Positions 1 through 6,490 of a stretch of DNA of 6,548 nt are shown here, one piece after another; the stretch's first letter is position 1; the number at the start of each line of letters is the position of its first letter. A program made the translations under genes and the position numbers. The notes beneath the pieces were generated by a model, which was not told where the DNA came from, made no database searches, and was given only the letters and a program-made list of their open reading frames with translations. The stretch lies in contig QMVA01000080.1 of assembly GCA_003660865.1 (NCBI GenBank), positions 1-6,548 on the forward strand, read 5' to 3'. Source of the DNA: Candidatus Nanohalarchaeota archaeon (lineage in GTDB: Archaea > EX4484-52 > B79-G9).

Positions 1-260
1 GAAGTATCAGTAAACACCTGCAAAAAAAGCTTCCTGTCATTCTCCTCAAGCACATTAAACCGAACAACAACCCCATTACTACCAAAATACTCATTAATCA
101 AACCAGCCTCATTTTGAGAAGCAAGCGACACCTCAGTAACATCCTACACAAAATCAGGAGTAAGACTGACAGTAACATGCGTAACAAAAGCGCTCTTGAA
201 GCGCGAAAGTCCGCAAGTCCAGCACCCGCGATGCCGAAGTTTAAACTTAGCCTCAAACAT
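1..260 (-). pseudogene. 5' part of a minus-strand gene with one in-frame TAG; possible archaeal HTH-type regulator N-terminus
   Basis: Read on the minus strand from the ATG at 260-258, the frame gives 38 residues (start MFEAKFKLRHRGCWTCGLSR), then TAG at 146-144, then 47 further codons with no other stop, running off the left edge. Both halves look coding: of the 47 codons after the TAG, 45 end in T or G, and the reading is protein-like (for example GLINEYFGSNGVVVRFNV). The N-terminal pattern of a short strand followed by H-x-G-C-W resembles, from memory, archaeal regulators that carry a C-terminal HTH domain; that domain would lie outside the window, so the assignment is tentative. A TATA-like stretch about 26 bases upstream fits a leaderless start. 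The TAG may be a recent nonsense mutation, a sequencing error (one base from CAG, AAG or GAG), or, less likely, a recoded codon. Coding origin is fairly sure; function is not. Confidence 0.6.
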
Positions 261-281
261 AATTATTAAAACCTGCCAAAC

Positions 282-290
282 AATAAAAAA
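282..290 (-). promoter_or_regulatory. TATA-like box for the minus-strand left-edge gene
   Basis: An A-rich stretch on the plus strand reads as a T-rich TATA-like element on the minus strand, centred about 26 bases upstream of the ATG at 260. That is the spacing expected for an archaeal leaderless transcript. No Shine-Dalgarno motif precedes the ATG. Inferred from spacing and composition only. Confidence 0.4.
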
Positions 291-345
291 CTTTACCAAA
301 AAACAAAAGATGAACTATCTATCGGCAACACATCTCCACCAGAAC

Positions 346-353
346 TATATAAA
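346..353 (+). promoter_or_regulatory. TATA box for the 65-residue small protein
   Basis: TATATAAA is a near-ideal archaeal TATA box. Its centre is about 34 bases before the ATG at 384, so transcription would start roughly 8 bases upstream of the start codon, leaving too little leader for a ribosome binding site. It faces away from the minus-strand gene, so 261-383 is a divergent promoter region. Confidence 0.6.
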
Positions 354-383
354 TACCAAAAATAATCAAAAAGAACGATAACT

Positions 384-581
384 ATGGAAACAGTAAACAG
401 ACAAGAAATACTATTCTATATCACAAAAGAAACAATTCAGGATATAGCATTGGAAAAACTCAATAGACGCCTGACAGAGGAAGAGTTAGAAATCGCCAAA
501 AAAGGAGTTGAAGGTGGACTTTTATTCGACATTGATACAGTCTACAACACAATTTTTTTCGAGATGATACAAAAAAACTAA
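384..581 (+). CDS. Small hypothetical protein, 65 aa
   Basis: I do not recognise this protein. It is acidic to neutral and mostly helical in appearance: a first helix around residues 14-28 (TKETIQDIALEKLNR), an LTEEELEIAKKGVEGGL segment at 30-46, and a hydrophobic C-terminal helix at 50-62. The phrase LTxEELExxKKGxExGL is typical of short single-domain proteins in prokaryotes, so the ORF is probably real despite its length. There is no signal peptide, membrane span, cysteine or visible catalytic motif. A strong TATA box lies just upstream and the start ATG follows it with almost no leader. It ends 70 bases before leuS, which has its own TATA-like sequence, so co-transcription is possible but not required. 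Codon use is mixed, including many T-ending codons, unlike leuS. Confidence 0.65.
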   Translation: METVNRQEILFYITKETIQDIALEKLNRRLTEEELEIAKKGVEGGLLFDIDTVYNTIFFEMIQKN

Positions 582-590
582 AACCACATA

Positions 591-600
591 ATTTAAAATA
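591..600 (+). promoter_or_regulatory. Probable TATA box for leuS
   Basis: ATTTAAAATA lies about 56 bases before the leuS ATG at 652. A start about 26 bases downstream would give a leader of roughly 30 bases, longer than for the other genes here. That leader could include the weak purine-rich AGGCG at 641-645, which sits seven bases from the ATG and may act as a poor Shine-Dalgarno site. A short inverted repeat (608-612 with 622-626) lies at the predicted transcription start. Confidence 0.45.
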
Positions 601-651
601 AGTAACCTTGCAATAAAAAAATGCAACTTATCATACAAAAAGGCGACATAT

Positions 652-3375
652 ATGAAATTAAGCAAACTTGCTGAAGAAGTAAATAAACCTAAAAAATTCA
701 AAGACATAGAAAAAAAATGGCAGGACCGCTGGCAAAAAGACAGCATCTTCAAAGTGACAGAAGACAAAACCAAAAAAAAATACTACTGCCTCGAAATGTT
801 CCCCTACCCCTCAGGCAAACTCCACATGGGCCACGTAAGAAACTACTCAATCGGCGACTGCCTCGCGCGCTACAAGCGCATGCAGGGCTACAACGTCCTC
901 TACCCTATGGGCTATGACTCACTCGGCCTCCCCGCGGAAAACGCAGCAATAAAAAACAACAGCCACCCCAAAATCTGGACCGAAAAATGCATAGGAATGA
1001 TGAAAGACCAGCAAAACCAGATGGGCTACTCCTATGACTGGTCACGCGAAGTAGACACATACAAGCCAGAATACTACAAGTGGAACCAATGGATCTTCCT
1101 AAAACTCTACGAAAAAGGCCTTGCCTACAAAAAAGAAGCACCCATAAACTGGTGCCCGAAATGCAGCACAGTCCTTGCAAACGAGCAGGTAGAAGACGGC
1201 AGATGCTGGCGCTGCAAATCAGCAGTCGAAGAAAAAAACCTGAAACAATGGTTCTTCAAAATCACCACCTACGCAGACGAACTCCTAAACGACATCGACA
1301 AACTCAAAGACTGGCCCAAAAAAGTAAAGACCATGCAAAAAAACTGGATAGGCAAATCAGAAGGCACAGAAATAAAATTCAAGATAGACAACTCCACCGA
1401 AACAATCTCCACATTCACAACAAGACCGGACACAGTATATGGCATAACCTACCTCGTACTCGCCCCCGAACACCCCATGGTAGAAAAACTGACAAAAAAC
1501 ACTCCCTACGAAAAAAAAGCAAAAGACTTCATAAAAAAAGTAAAAAAAATGTCCACAATCGAGCGCACTGACGACACAAAAGAAAAGGAAGGCATCTTCA
1601 TTGGAATTCACGCCATAAACCCCATAAACAACGAAAAATTCCCCATCTACATAGCAGACTACGCGCTCATGGCATACGGCACAGGCGCAGTAATGGCAGT
1701 CCCCACCCACGACCAGCGCGACTTTGAATTCGCCAAAAAACACAACCTCCCCCTGAAAATCGTAATCCAGCCCAAAGGAAAGACACTGGACGAAAAGACA
1801 ATGACAAAAGCATACACAGACCCCGGCATCATGACAAACTCAGGACCCTTCAACAACACAAGCAACGAAACAGCAAAACAAAAAATAACAGACCACATGA
1901 TAAAACAAGGCTGCGCAAAAAAAACAACCAACTACAAACTAAGAGACTGGCTGATCTCAAGACAGAGATACTGGGGCACCCCAATCCCCATAATAAACTG
2001 CCCAAAATGCGGACCGGTTCCCGTCCCACAAAAAGACCTCCCCGTAACCCTCCCTGACAGCGCAAAATTCACAGGCGCAGGAAACCCCCTCGACACAGCA
2101 AAAGACTTCAAAAACACAAAATGCCCGAAATGCAGCGCCCCCGCAACCCGTGAAACCGACACAATGGACACCTTCGTAGACTCCTCATGGTACTTCTTCA
2201 GATACACATCCCAAAACGAAACATCTTATCCCTTCAACAAAGAACAGTCAAAATACTGGATGCCAGTCGACCAGTACATCGGTGGCATAGAACACGCCAT
2301 CCTCCACCTCCTCTACGCCCGCTTCTTCACAAAAGCCCTAAGAGACATAGGACTCACAGATTTAGACGAACCCTTCAAACGCCTGCTCGCACAAGGCATG
2401 GTCCTAAAAGACGGCGCAAAAATGTCAAAATCCCTCGGAAACACCGTAGACCCAGGGCTAATCATAGACAAACACGGCGCAGACACAGCCCGCCTCTTCA
2501 TCCTCTTTGCAGCCCTCCCCGAAAAAGAGTTGGAATGGTCAGACACCGGCGCAAACGCAGCCCACAAATTCCTAAAAAAAATCAACACACTGGTCGACTC
2601 AAACAAAGACAGCTACACAAAAGGAAAAATAGACACAAAAGACCTCGACACCAACACAAAACACCTCCTCTCAAAAACCGAAAAAGCAACAAAAGAAATC
2701 ACACAAGACATAGAAGACCACAAACTAAGCTTCGCCATAGCAAAAATAATGGCATTTGTAAACGAGATCAACAGATACACAAAAAGAATAGAAAACCCAG
2801 GCAATATGCAAAAAATCATCCTGACCCACTCAATAGACACACTCCTCCTCCTGATAAGCCCCTTCACCCCCCACTTGGCAGAAGAAAACTGGGAACACCT
2901 TGGCAACAAACCCTACATCTCAACACACCCATGGCCAAAACACAACGAATCCTACATAGACAAAGCCGCAGAAAAAAGAGAAGAACTAACAAAATCAATA
3001 CTGGACGACATAAAAGAAATCCAGAAAATAGTAAACAAAACCCCGGAAAAAATAAACATCTACCTAAGCCCCACATACAAATACAAAATCTACGGAATCG
3101 CCCTAAAAAAGCCAAAAAACCTCATAGCAGAAATCATGAAACACGACACCATAAAAAAACACAGCAAAGACGCAATAAAATACGCAAACATCCTGATAAA
3201 GCGCCACAACCTCCAGCCTCTGATGCCCGAACAGGAAGAAAAACAGACAATAAAATCATCAATTGACTTCTTCGAAAAAGAACTGAACTGCGCAATAGAA
3301 ATCATAGAAAAAGAAACAGAGAGCGAAAAATCAAAGCGCTCAGAACCAGAAAAACCCGGCATCGAGATACTATGA
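652..3375 (+). CDS. leuS: Leucyl-tRNA synthetase, bacterial-type body with archaeal-type C-terminal domain
   Basis: Charges tRNA-Leu with leucine using ATP in the cytoplasm; class I synthetase with post-transfer editing. Visible landmarks: HIGH-type motif PYPSGKLHMGH at 51-61; first zinc knuckle CPKC 168-171 with CWRC 185-188; CP1 editing domain from about 225 to 430 with TTRPDT at 256-261 (T261 matches the E. coli T252 specificity residue) and VPTHDQRD at 350-357 (D357 matches E. coli D345); SRQRYWG at 436-442; second pair of CPKC knuckles at 450-453 and 491-494; DSSWY at 510-514; KMSKSLGN at 590-597; anticodon-binding helices about 630-765. These match the bacterial type closely. After HPWP (759-762) the usual bacterial VQVNGKxR ending is absent; instead about 145 residues end in KPGIEIL, as in archaeal LeuRS tails. 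The E. coli leucine-specific insert before KMSKS is lacking. No internal ATG could replace the chosen start without losing the N-terminal helix. The last codons are duplicated near 4878. Confidence 0.97.
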   Translation: MKLSKLAEEVNKPKKFKDIEKKWQDRWQKDSIFKVTEDKTKKKYYCLEMFPYPSGKLHMGHVRNYSIGDCLARYKRMQGYNVLYPMGYDSLGLPAENAAIKNNSHPKIWTEKCIGMMKDQQNQMGYSYDWSREVDTYKPEYYKWNQWIFLKLYEKGLAYKKEAPINWCPKCSTVLANEQVEDGRCWRCKSAVEEKNLKQWFFKITTYADELLNDIDKLKDWPKKVKTMQKNWIGKSEGTEIKFKIDNSTETISTFTTRPDTVYGITYLVLAPEHPMVEKLTKNTPYEKKAKDFIKKVKKMSTIERTDDTKEKEGIFIGIHAINPINNEKFPIYIADYALMAYGTGAVMAVPTHDQRDFEFAKKHNLPLKIVIQPKGKTLDEKTMTKAYTDPGIMTNSGPFNNTSNETAKQKITDHMIKQGCAKKTTNYKLRDWLISRQRYWGTPIPIINCPKCGPVPVPQKDLPVTLPDSAKFTGAGNPLDTAKDFKNTKCPKCSAPATRETDTMDTFVDSSWYFFRYTSQNETSYPFNKEQSKYWMPVDQYIGGIEHAILHLLYARFFTKALRDIGLTDLDEPFKRLLAQGMVLKDGAKMSKSLGNTVDPGLIIDKHGADTARLFILFAALPEKELEWSDTGANAAHKFLKKINTLVDSNKDSYTKGKIDTKDLDTNTKHLLSKTEKATKEITQDIEDHKLSFAIAKIMAFVNEINRYTKRIENPGNMQKIILTHSIDTLLLLISPFTPHLAEENWEHLGNKPYISTHPWPKHNESYIDKAAEKREELTKSILDDIKEIQKIVNKTPEKINIYLSPTYKYKIYGIALKKPKNLIAEIMKHDTIKKHSKDAIKYANILIKRHNLQPLMPEQEEKQTIKSSIDFFEKELNCAIEIIEKETESEKSKRSEPEKPGIEIL

Positions 3376-3376
3376 T
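3339..3376 (+). repeat. Direct repeat copy 1: 3' end of leuS
   Basis: This is the last stretch of leuS (S897 to the stop, SEPEKPGIEIL). It recurs at 4878-4915, 1,539 bases downstream. Over 3339-3369 the copies match at 30 of 31 bases, with 21 identical bases in a row (3349-3369); over the full 38 bases there are four differences. Homology does not visibly extend to the left. The copies bracket the ATPase gene. Confidence 0.9.
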
Positions 3377-3487
3377 TTCCCGCACGGAAAACACACACAT
3401 TTCAATTTTGAAAACACAATCCATAAATTTCCCTGAAATGCGCCACCACACCACACCCACAAATCAACGCAAACAAAACCCACAACA

Positions 3488-3495
3488 TTTATATA
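3488..3495 (+). promoter_or_regulatory. TATA box of a leaderless ATPase gene
   Basis: TTTATATA is centred about 28 bases before the ATG at 3520, the spacing that places the archaeal transcription start at or beside the A of the start codon. No Shine-Dalgarno sequence precedes the ATG. This supports 3520 as the true start. Confidence 0.7.
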
Positions 3496-3519
3496 CTTAA
3501 TGCGCACCATATTTGCACT

Positions 3520-4872
3520 ATGCAAAAAGAATTCATAACAGACTACATACTCAGGAAAAACACATGGTGGAAAACAGGAAAAGTAGAAAAGATACACACA
3601 GGCACAGAAAGAAAAGAATACATCCAAAAAATACAAAAAAACCTGAAACTGGATAGAATTATATGCCTCGCAGGCATAAGAAGAAGCGGCAAATCAACCC
3701 TCCTCCACCAACTGATAGCCCGCCTACTCAAAAGCGGCACAAAACCGCAAAAAATAGTATACGTAAAAATAGACGATCTCATAGACAAAACAGACGACAT
3801 AAGAGACATCGCGGATATATACCATGAAATAACAGGAATAAACCCCAAAAACGAAAAAGTCTACTTCATCCTCGACGAAATTCACTTCCTAAAAAACTGG
3901 CAATTCCACCTGAAATACTTCATAGACTCAAAATACAAAAGCAAATTCATCATAAGCGGCTCATCAAAGACACTCCTCTACAAAGACGCCGCCGAAAGCC
4001 TGGCAGGAAGAATCAGATTCATAGACGTCTTCCCCCTCACCTTCAGCGAATTCACAGAATTCAGCGGCATCAAACTAAACCTCAAAAAAAGCCTCACATA
4101 CGAATCAATCAAACACAACTATCATCAGACTACACCAAAAAAACAGGAAATACTGCACCTCCTAAGGCAATACTTAAGCGTAGGTGGATTCCCGGAATGG
4201 TTCAAAATAAAAAACATGAACGAATGGCAAAAAACCCTCACAGAAGACTACCTCTCATTAATACTATACAAAGACATAGTCCACACATTCAAAATAAAAG
4301 ACCCCATACTCCTCGAAAAGCTCGTAAATGAAACAGCACTATACTCTACAAACAGATTCAGCTACACCGGTCTCTCAAACAGGCTCGACGCAGACAGGGA
4401 AACCATAAAACTATACCTGTACTACCTCAACTCATCCATGCTAATCTTCACATCAGAAGTATACTTCAAAACAAAAAAAGCAAGAGAAAGAATCGAAAAG
4501 AAAATCTACTTCTGGGAAGAAGGCATGAGAAAAGCACTGGCACAGGACAACGACGAACCAAAAGCAATCGAAAACATAGTCGCATGGCACCTGATTAAAA
4601 AAGGCATGGAAGAAAAACCATTCTTCAACCCATACTACTGGAAAAACAAGCACAACCACGAAATAGACTTCATCCTCGATGCAAAAGAACTCACACCAAT
4701 AGAAACAAAATACAGACAAAGACCACAAGACACCAAAAGCACCTATGAATTCATGGAAAAATACAAACTCAAAAAAGGCATCATTGTAACCAAAGACCTG
4801 CTCGACAGAAAAGAAAAAAACAATCATGAAATACTCTTCATCCCTGCGTGGCTCTTCCTCTTGTCAATATAA
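3520..4872 (+). CDS. AAA-family ATPase with DUF4143-type C-terminal region (AAA_14/DUF4143 family)
   Basis: A 450-residue cytoplasmic P-loop ATPase of the AAA_14 plus DUF4143 class, widespread in archaea and bacteria and of unsettled biological role. Walker A is GIRRSGKST at 52-60, Walker B is VYFILDE at 114-120, a sensor-like FIISGSSK is at 143-150, and LAGRIRFIDVFPLTFSEF at 161-178 is the family's hallmark after the ATPase core. GGFPEW at 222-227 and the helical stretch at 240-270 belong to the linker, and a probable winged helix (SYTGLSNRLDADRETIKLYL) spans 281-300. The C-terminus contains EIDFIL at 381-386 and IETK at 394-397, an E-x-D...E-x-K pattern like a PD-(D/E)XK nuclease fold; catalytic activity is not shown. 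The length is usual for the family. Codon use is like leuS (2 of the first 60 codons after ATG end in T). The gene has its own promoter, and a duplicated leuS tail follows its stop. Confidence 0.92.
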   Translation: MQKEFITDYILRKNTWWKTGKVEKIHTGTERKEYIQKIQKNLKLDRIICLAGIRRSGKSTLLHQLIARLLKSGTKPQKIVYVKIDDLIDKTDDIRDIADIYHEITGINPKNEKVYFILDEIHFLKNWQFHLKYFIDSKYKSKFIISGSSKTLLYKDAAESLAGRIRFIDVFPLTFSEFTEFSGIKLNLKKSLTYESIKHNYHQTTPKKQEILHLLRQYLSVGGFPEWFKIKNMNEWQKTLTEDYLSLILYKDIVHTFKIKDPILLEKLVNETALYSTNRFSYTGLSNRLDADRETIKLYLYYLNSSMLIFTSEVYFKTKKARERIEKKIYFWEEGMRKALAQDNDEPKAIENIVAWHLIKKGMEEKPFFNPYYWKNKHNHEIDFILDAKELTPIETKYRQRPQDTKSTYEFMEKYKLKKGIIVTKDLLDRKEKNNHEILFIPAWLFLLSI

Positions 4873-4877
4873 CCCCA

Positions 4878-4915
4878 CTCAGAACCCGAAAAACCCGGCA
4901 TCGAGATATTATTAT
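4878..4915 (+). repeat. Direct repeat copy 2: displaced or duplicated leuS 3' end
   Basis: Begins six bases after the ATPase stop codon and repeats the end of leuS. Read in the leuS frame it gives SEPEKPGIEIL, with both internal base differences silent (CCA to CCC, CTA to TTA). The leuS TGA is replaced by TTA, so the frame continues for LYF before TGA at 4921-4923. The frame is also the ATPase frame, separated from it only by the TAA at 4870-4872. It is best seen as a gene-end remnant; a separate role as a recombination site is possible. Confidence 0.9.
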
Positions 4916-4999
4916 ATTTCTGAAACCTCATCTGCCACATTGCTCAAAAGCAGGGAATAAAACTACCAGAATCCAAACTCCCCTGTTACCACCCAAACG

Positions 5000-5008
5000 T
5001 ATTTAAAA
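5000..5008 (+). promoter_or_regulatory. TATA-like box for the 445-residue orphan gene
   Basis: TATTTAAAA is centred about 32 bases before the ATG at 5036, giving a predicted leader of only a few bases. An ATG at 5028 in another frame yields just a nine-residue peptide, so 5036 is preferred as the start. Confidence 0.55.
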
Positions 5009-5035
5009 TAATCACATAATTTAATACATGATAAC

Positions 5036-6373
5036 ATGGACAATGATACACCCATAACACCCGACGACTTTCTGGACAAAATATCTATACTTCAAAACGA
5101 ACTCCAAAAAGAACAAAGACGACGTACAAACTCACCAAACCAATACGAGCAAGTACCTTCTCCTGCCTACTTCACAAAGACAGATAAGAGAATACATACT
5201 CTTCAAAATCCAGGCCAATCAACCATCGAATATATGCAGGCGATTTACGGGTCAATAACAGAAGACAAATATAAGGGCCCAAGTCTTGAGGATATTGGCA
5301 CAAAAGTAATATCCTCCCCAAAAGACAGCACAGTACAAATAACAGCCAGATCGGATTCTATAGAATATGGAAGACACTTAATAAGGACTATATCCACTCT
5401 GAAGAAAAAAGAAGAAGTAGACCCGGACATCATTAACATAGTCAAGACAGTCCTCAGAAACTATCATATTGCAGCCAAAATACAGATGGGGGATCAATTC
5501 AAGAAACTTACTGAAAGTGAATTTAAAGAGATTAAACGTAATTACGGGATCGATCTTCAGACCCTTTCTACAGACTCCGCAGTACCCGACGTAGAATACA
5601 AGGGCAAATTATACAGTTTATCAGCTGAAATAACAACAGACATATCTGAACTAGACAAAATACTCATAAATGACCTTTTTCATCATTTCCAGGAAAAAAA
5701 GCAAAAAATAAACCAAAAAAGGGATGATATTGCCTTCGACTTAGCAAAGTATAAATGCGCTTACACATCAACTCAAAATATATTGGCTGAACCTGCTCAG
5801 AAAGCAATATGCGAAGATATAGATCTCCTAAAGACCGAATTACTTCAACTGGAAACAGATAAATATGAAGTACAAAGATCCATTCACGAATGGAAAAATA
5901 ACTACGCTGAGACTCACACAGCCATGGGAAAACAAGCCATAAAGTCAAAAAAAGATAATCTCAAAGAGAACCTGCTAGACGAAAATCTATTAAAAGCCAT
6001 CTCAACAGTAAAAAAACATTTTCCTCAAATCTCAGCAGATGAGATTTATAATATTCCCAGTAGATTCGAAGCAAAATACAATTATCTAAAAGATACAGAC
6101 AACAATCGCATCTATACTGCGCTCCTATACTTAAAAGATCAAAATGAAATACTACAACCGGAACATTTAGAAGAAAACATTGAACTTGCAGACCTTTACA
6201 ACAAACAAGAGGACAAAAACGAAGAAATAACCAGATACATTAAAAGCGACCTGTCAAAATCCAGTGAAATTGCAGGAAAAGTAAGAGCATTATCTAGAAT
6301 GAATAAGATAACTTCCCAAATCAAATCTGACATAAACACTCTACAAAATAATTACAAGCTATTCTCCAACTGA
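5036..6373 (+). CDS. Hypothetical helical, coiled-coil-rich protein, 445 aa
   Basis: I do not recognise this protein. It is highly charged, probably soluble, with no signal peptide or membrane span and only two cysteines (241, 259). Residues 9-30 form a charged helix, 31-60 a polar, probably disordered linker rich in N, P, Q and S, and 61-205 a mixed region that includes KLYSLSAEIT at 191-200. Residues about 203-290 look like a long coiled coil (for example HHFQEKKQKINQKRDDIAFDL). Residues 315-445 are again helical and repetitive in feel, ending in a segment rich in S, K and I. No nuclease, ATPase or metal-binding motif is visible. The gene has its own TATA-like promoter. Codon use differs from its neighbours: 14 of the first 60 codons after ATG end in T, against 2 of 60 in the ATPase gene, so it may have a separate origin or be under weaker codon selection. 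Structural, scaffold or surface-related roles are all open. Confidence 0.8.
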   Translation: MDNDTPITPDDFLDKISILQNELQKEQRRRTNSPNQYEQVPSPAYFTKTDKRIHTLQNPGQSTIEYMQAIYGSITEDKYKGPSLEDIGTKVISSPKDSTVQITARSDSIEYGRHLIRTISTLKKKEEVDPDIINIVKTVLRNYHIAAKIQMGDQFKKLTESEFKEIKRNYGIDLQTLSTDSAVPDVEYKGKLYSLSAEITTDISELDKILINDLFHHFQEKKQKINQKRDDIAFDLAKYKCAYTSTQNILAEPAQKAICEDIDLLKTELLQLETDKYEVQRSIHEWKNNYAETHTAMGKQAIKSKKDNLKENLLDENLLKAISTVKKHFPQISADEIYNIPSRFEAKYNYLKDTDNNRIYTALLYLKDQNEILQPEHLEENIELADLYNKQEDKNEEITRYIKSDLSKSSEIAGKVRALSRMNKITSQIKSDINTLQNNYKLFSN

Positions 6374-6457
6374 TTGTACCAGAGAATCACGAATCAAAAC
6401 GCGCACAGCGTCATCCTCAAAAATGAGTCGTCAGTATGCAGATGAAATCAAAAACAT

Positions 6458-6465
6458 TATTTTAA
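6458..6465 (+). promoter_or_regulatory. TATA-like box for the right-edge gene
   Basis: A TATTTTAAA-like stretch is centred about 29 bases before the ATG at 6491, again the spacing of a leaderless or nearly leaderless archaeal transcript. It supports a real gene start at the window edge. Confidence 0.45.
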
Positions 6466-6490
6466 AAAAACCAACACCCACATACATAGT

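Larger units (their letters stand above)
3370..4908. mobile_element. Possible 1.5-kb inserted cassette carrying the AAA ATPase gene
   Basis: The segment between and including one of the two leuS-tail repeats has a period of 1,539 bases and contains a complete promoter plus ATPase gene. This is the layout left by site-specific or homologous insertion at the 3' end of a protein gene, where the incoming DNA supplies a replacement gene end and the displaced end is left on the far side. No integrase, transposase, or terminal inverted repeat is visible, and base composition matches leuS, so any insertion is old, came from a related genome, or arose by local duplication. The boundaries are inferred from the repeat only. 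Confidence 0.35.

Noticed and set aside
144..146. TAG as a pyrrolysine codon
   Set aside because: No Pyl machinery is in the window, and a one-base change from a sense codon is the simpler explanation; kept only as a check in the findings.
196..381. 61-residue plus-strand ORF
   Set aside because: It lies antisense to the N-terminus of the left-edge gene and crosses the divergent promoter region and TATA box; its composition (K, N, Q, basic) is what non-coding A/C-rich sequence gives.
608..626. TTGCA/TGCAA inverted repeat upstream of leuS as a T-box-like or regulatory hairpin
   Set aside because: Only a five-pair stem with an A-rich loop; no specifier loop or antiterminator is visible, and T-boxes are bacterial.
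905..2207. Several minus-strand ORFs of 70-130 residues within leuS
   Set aside because: All are antisense to a well-supported gene; their F, C, V and S-rich translations are the mirror of A/C-rich codons. The same applies to the minus-strand ORFs under the ATPase and the 445-residue gene.
2187..3266. 359-residue plus-strand ORF inside leuS
   Set aside because: A +1-type shadow of leuS: extremely rich in R, K, P, H and T, no motifs, and explained by the low T/G content of the strand, which removes stop codons.
3376..3413. Short inverted repeats after the leuS stop (TTTCC/GGAAA and TTTCAA/TTGAAA)
   Set aside because: Stems of five and six A/T-rich pairs with no following T-run; too weak to call a terminator or an attachment site.
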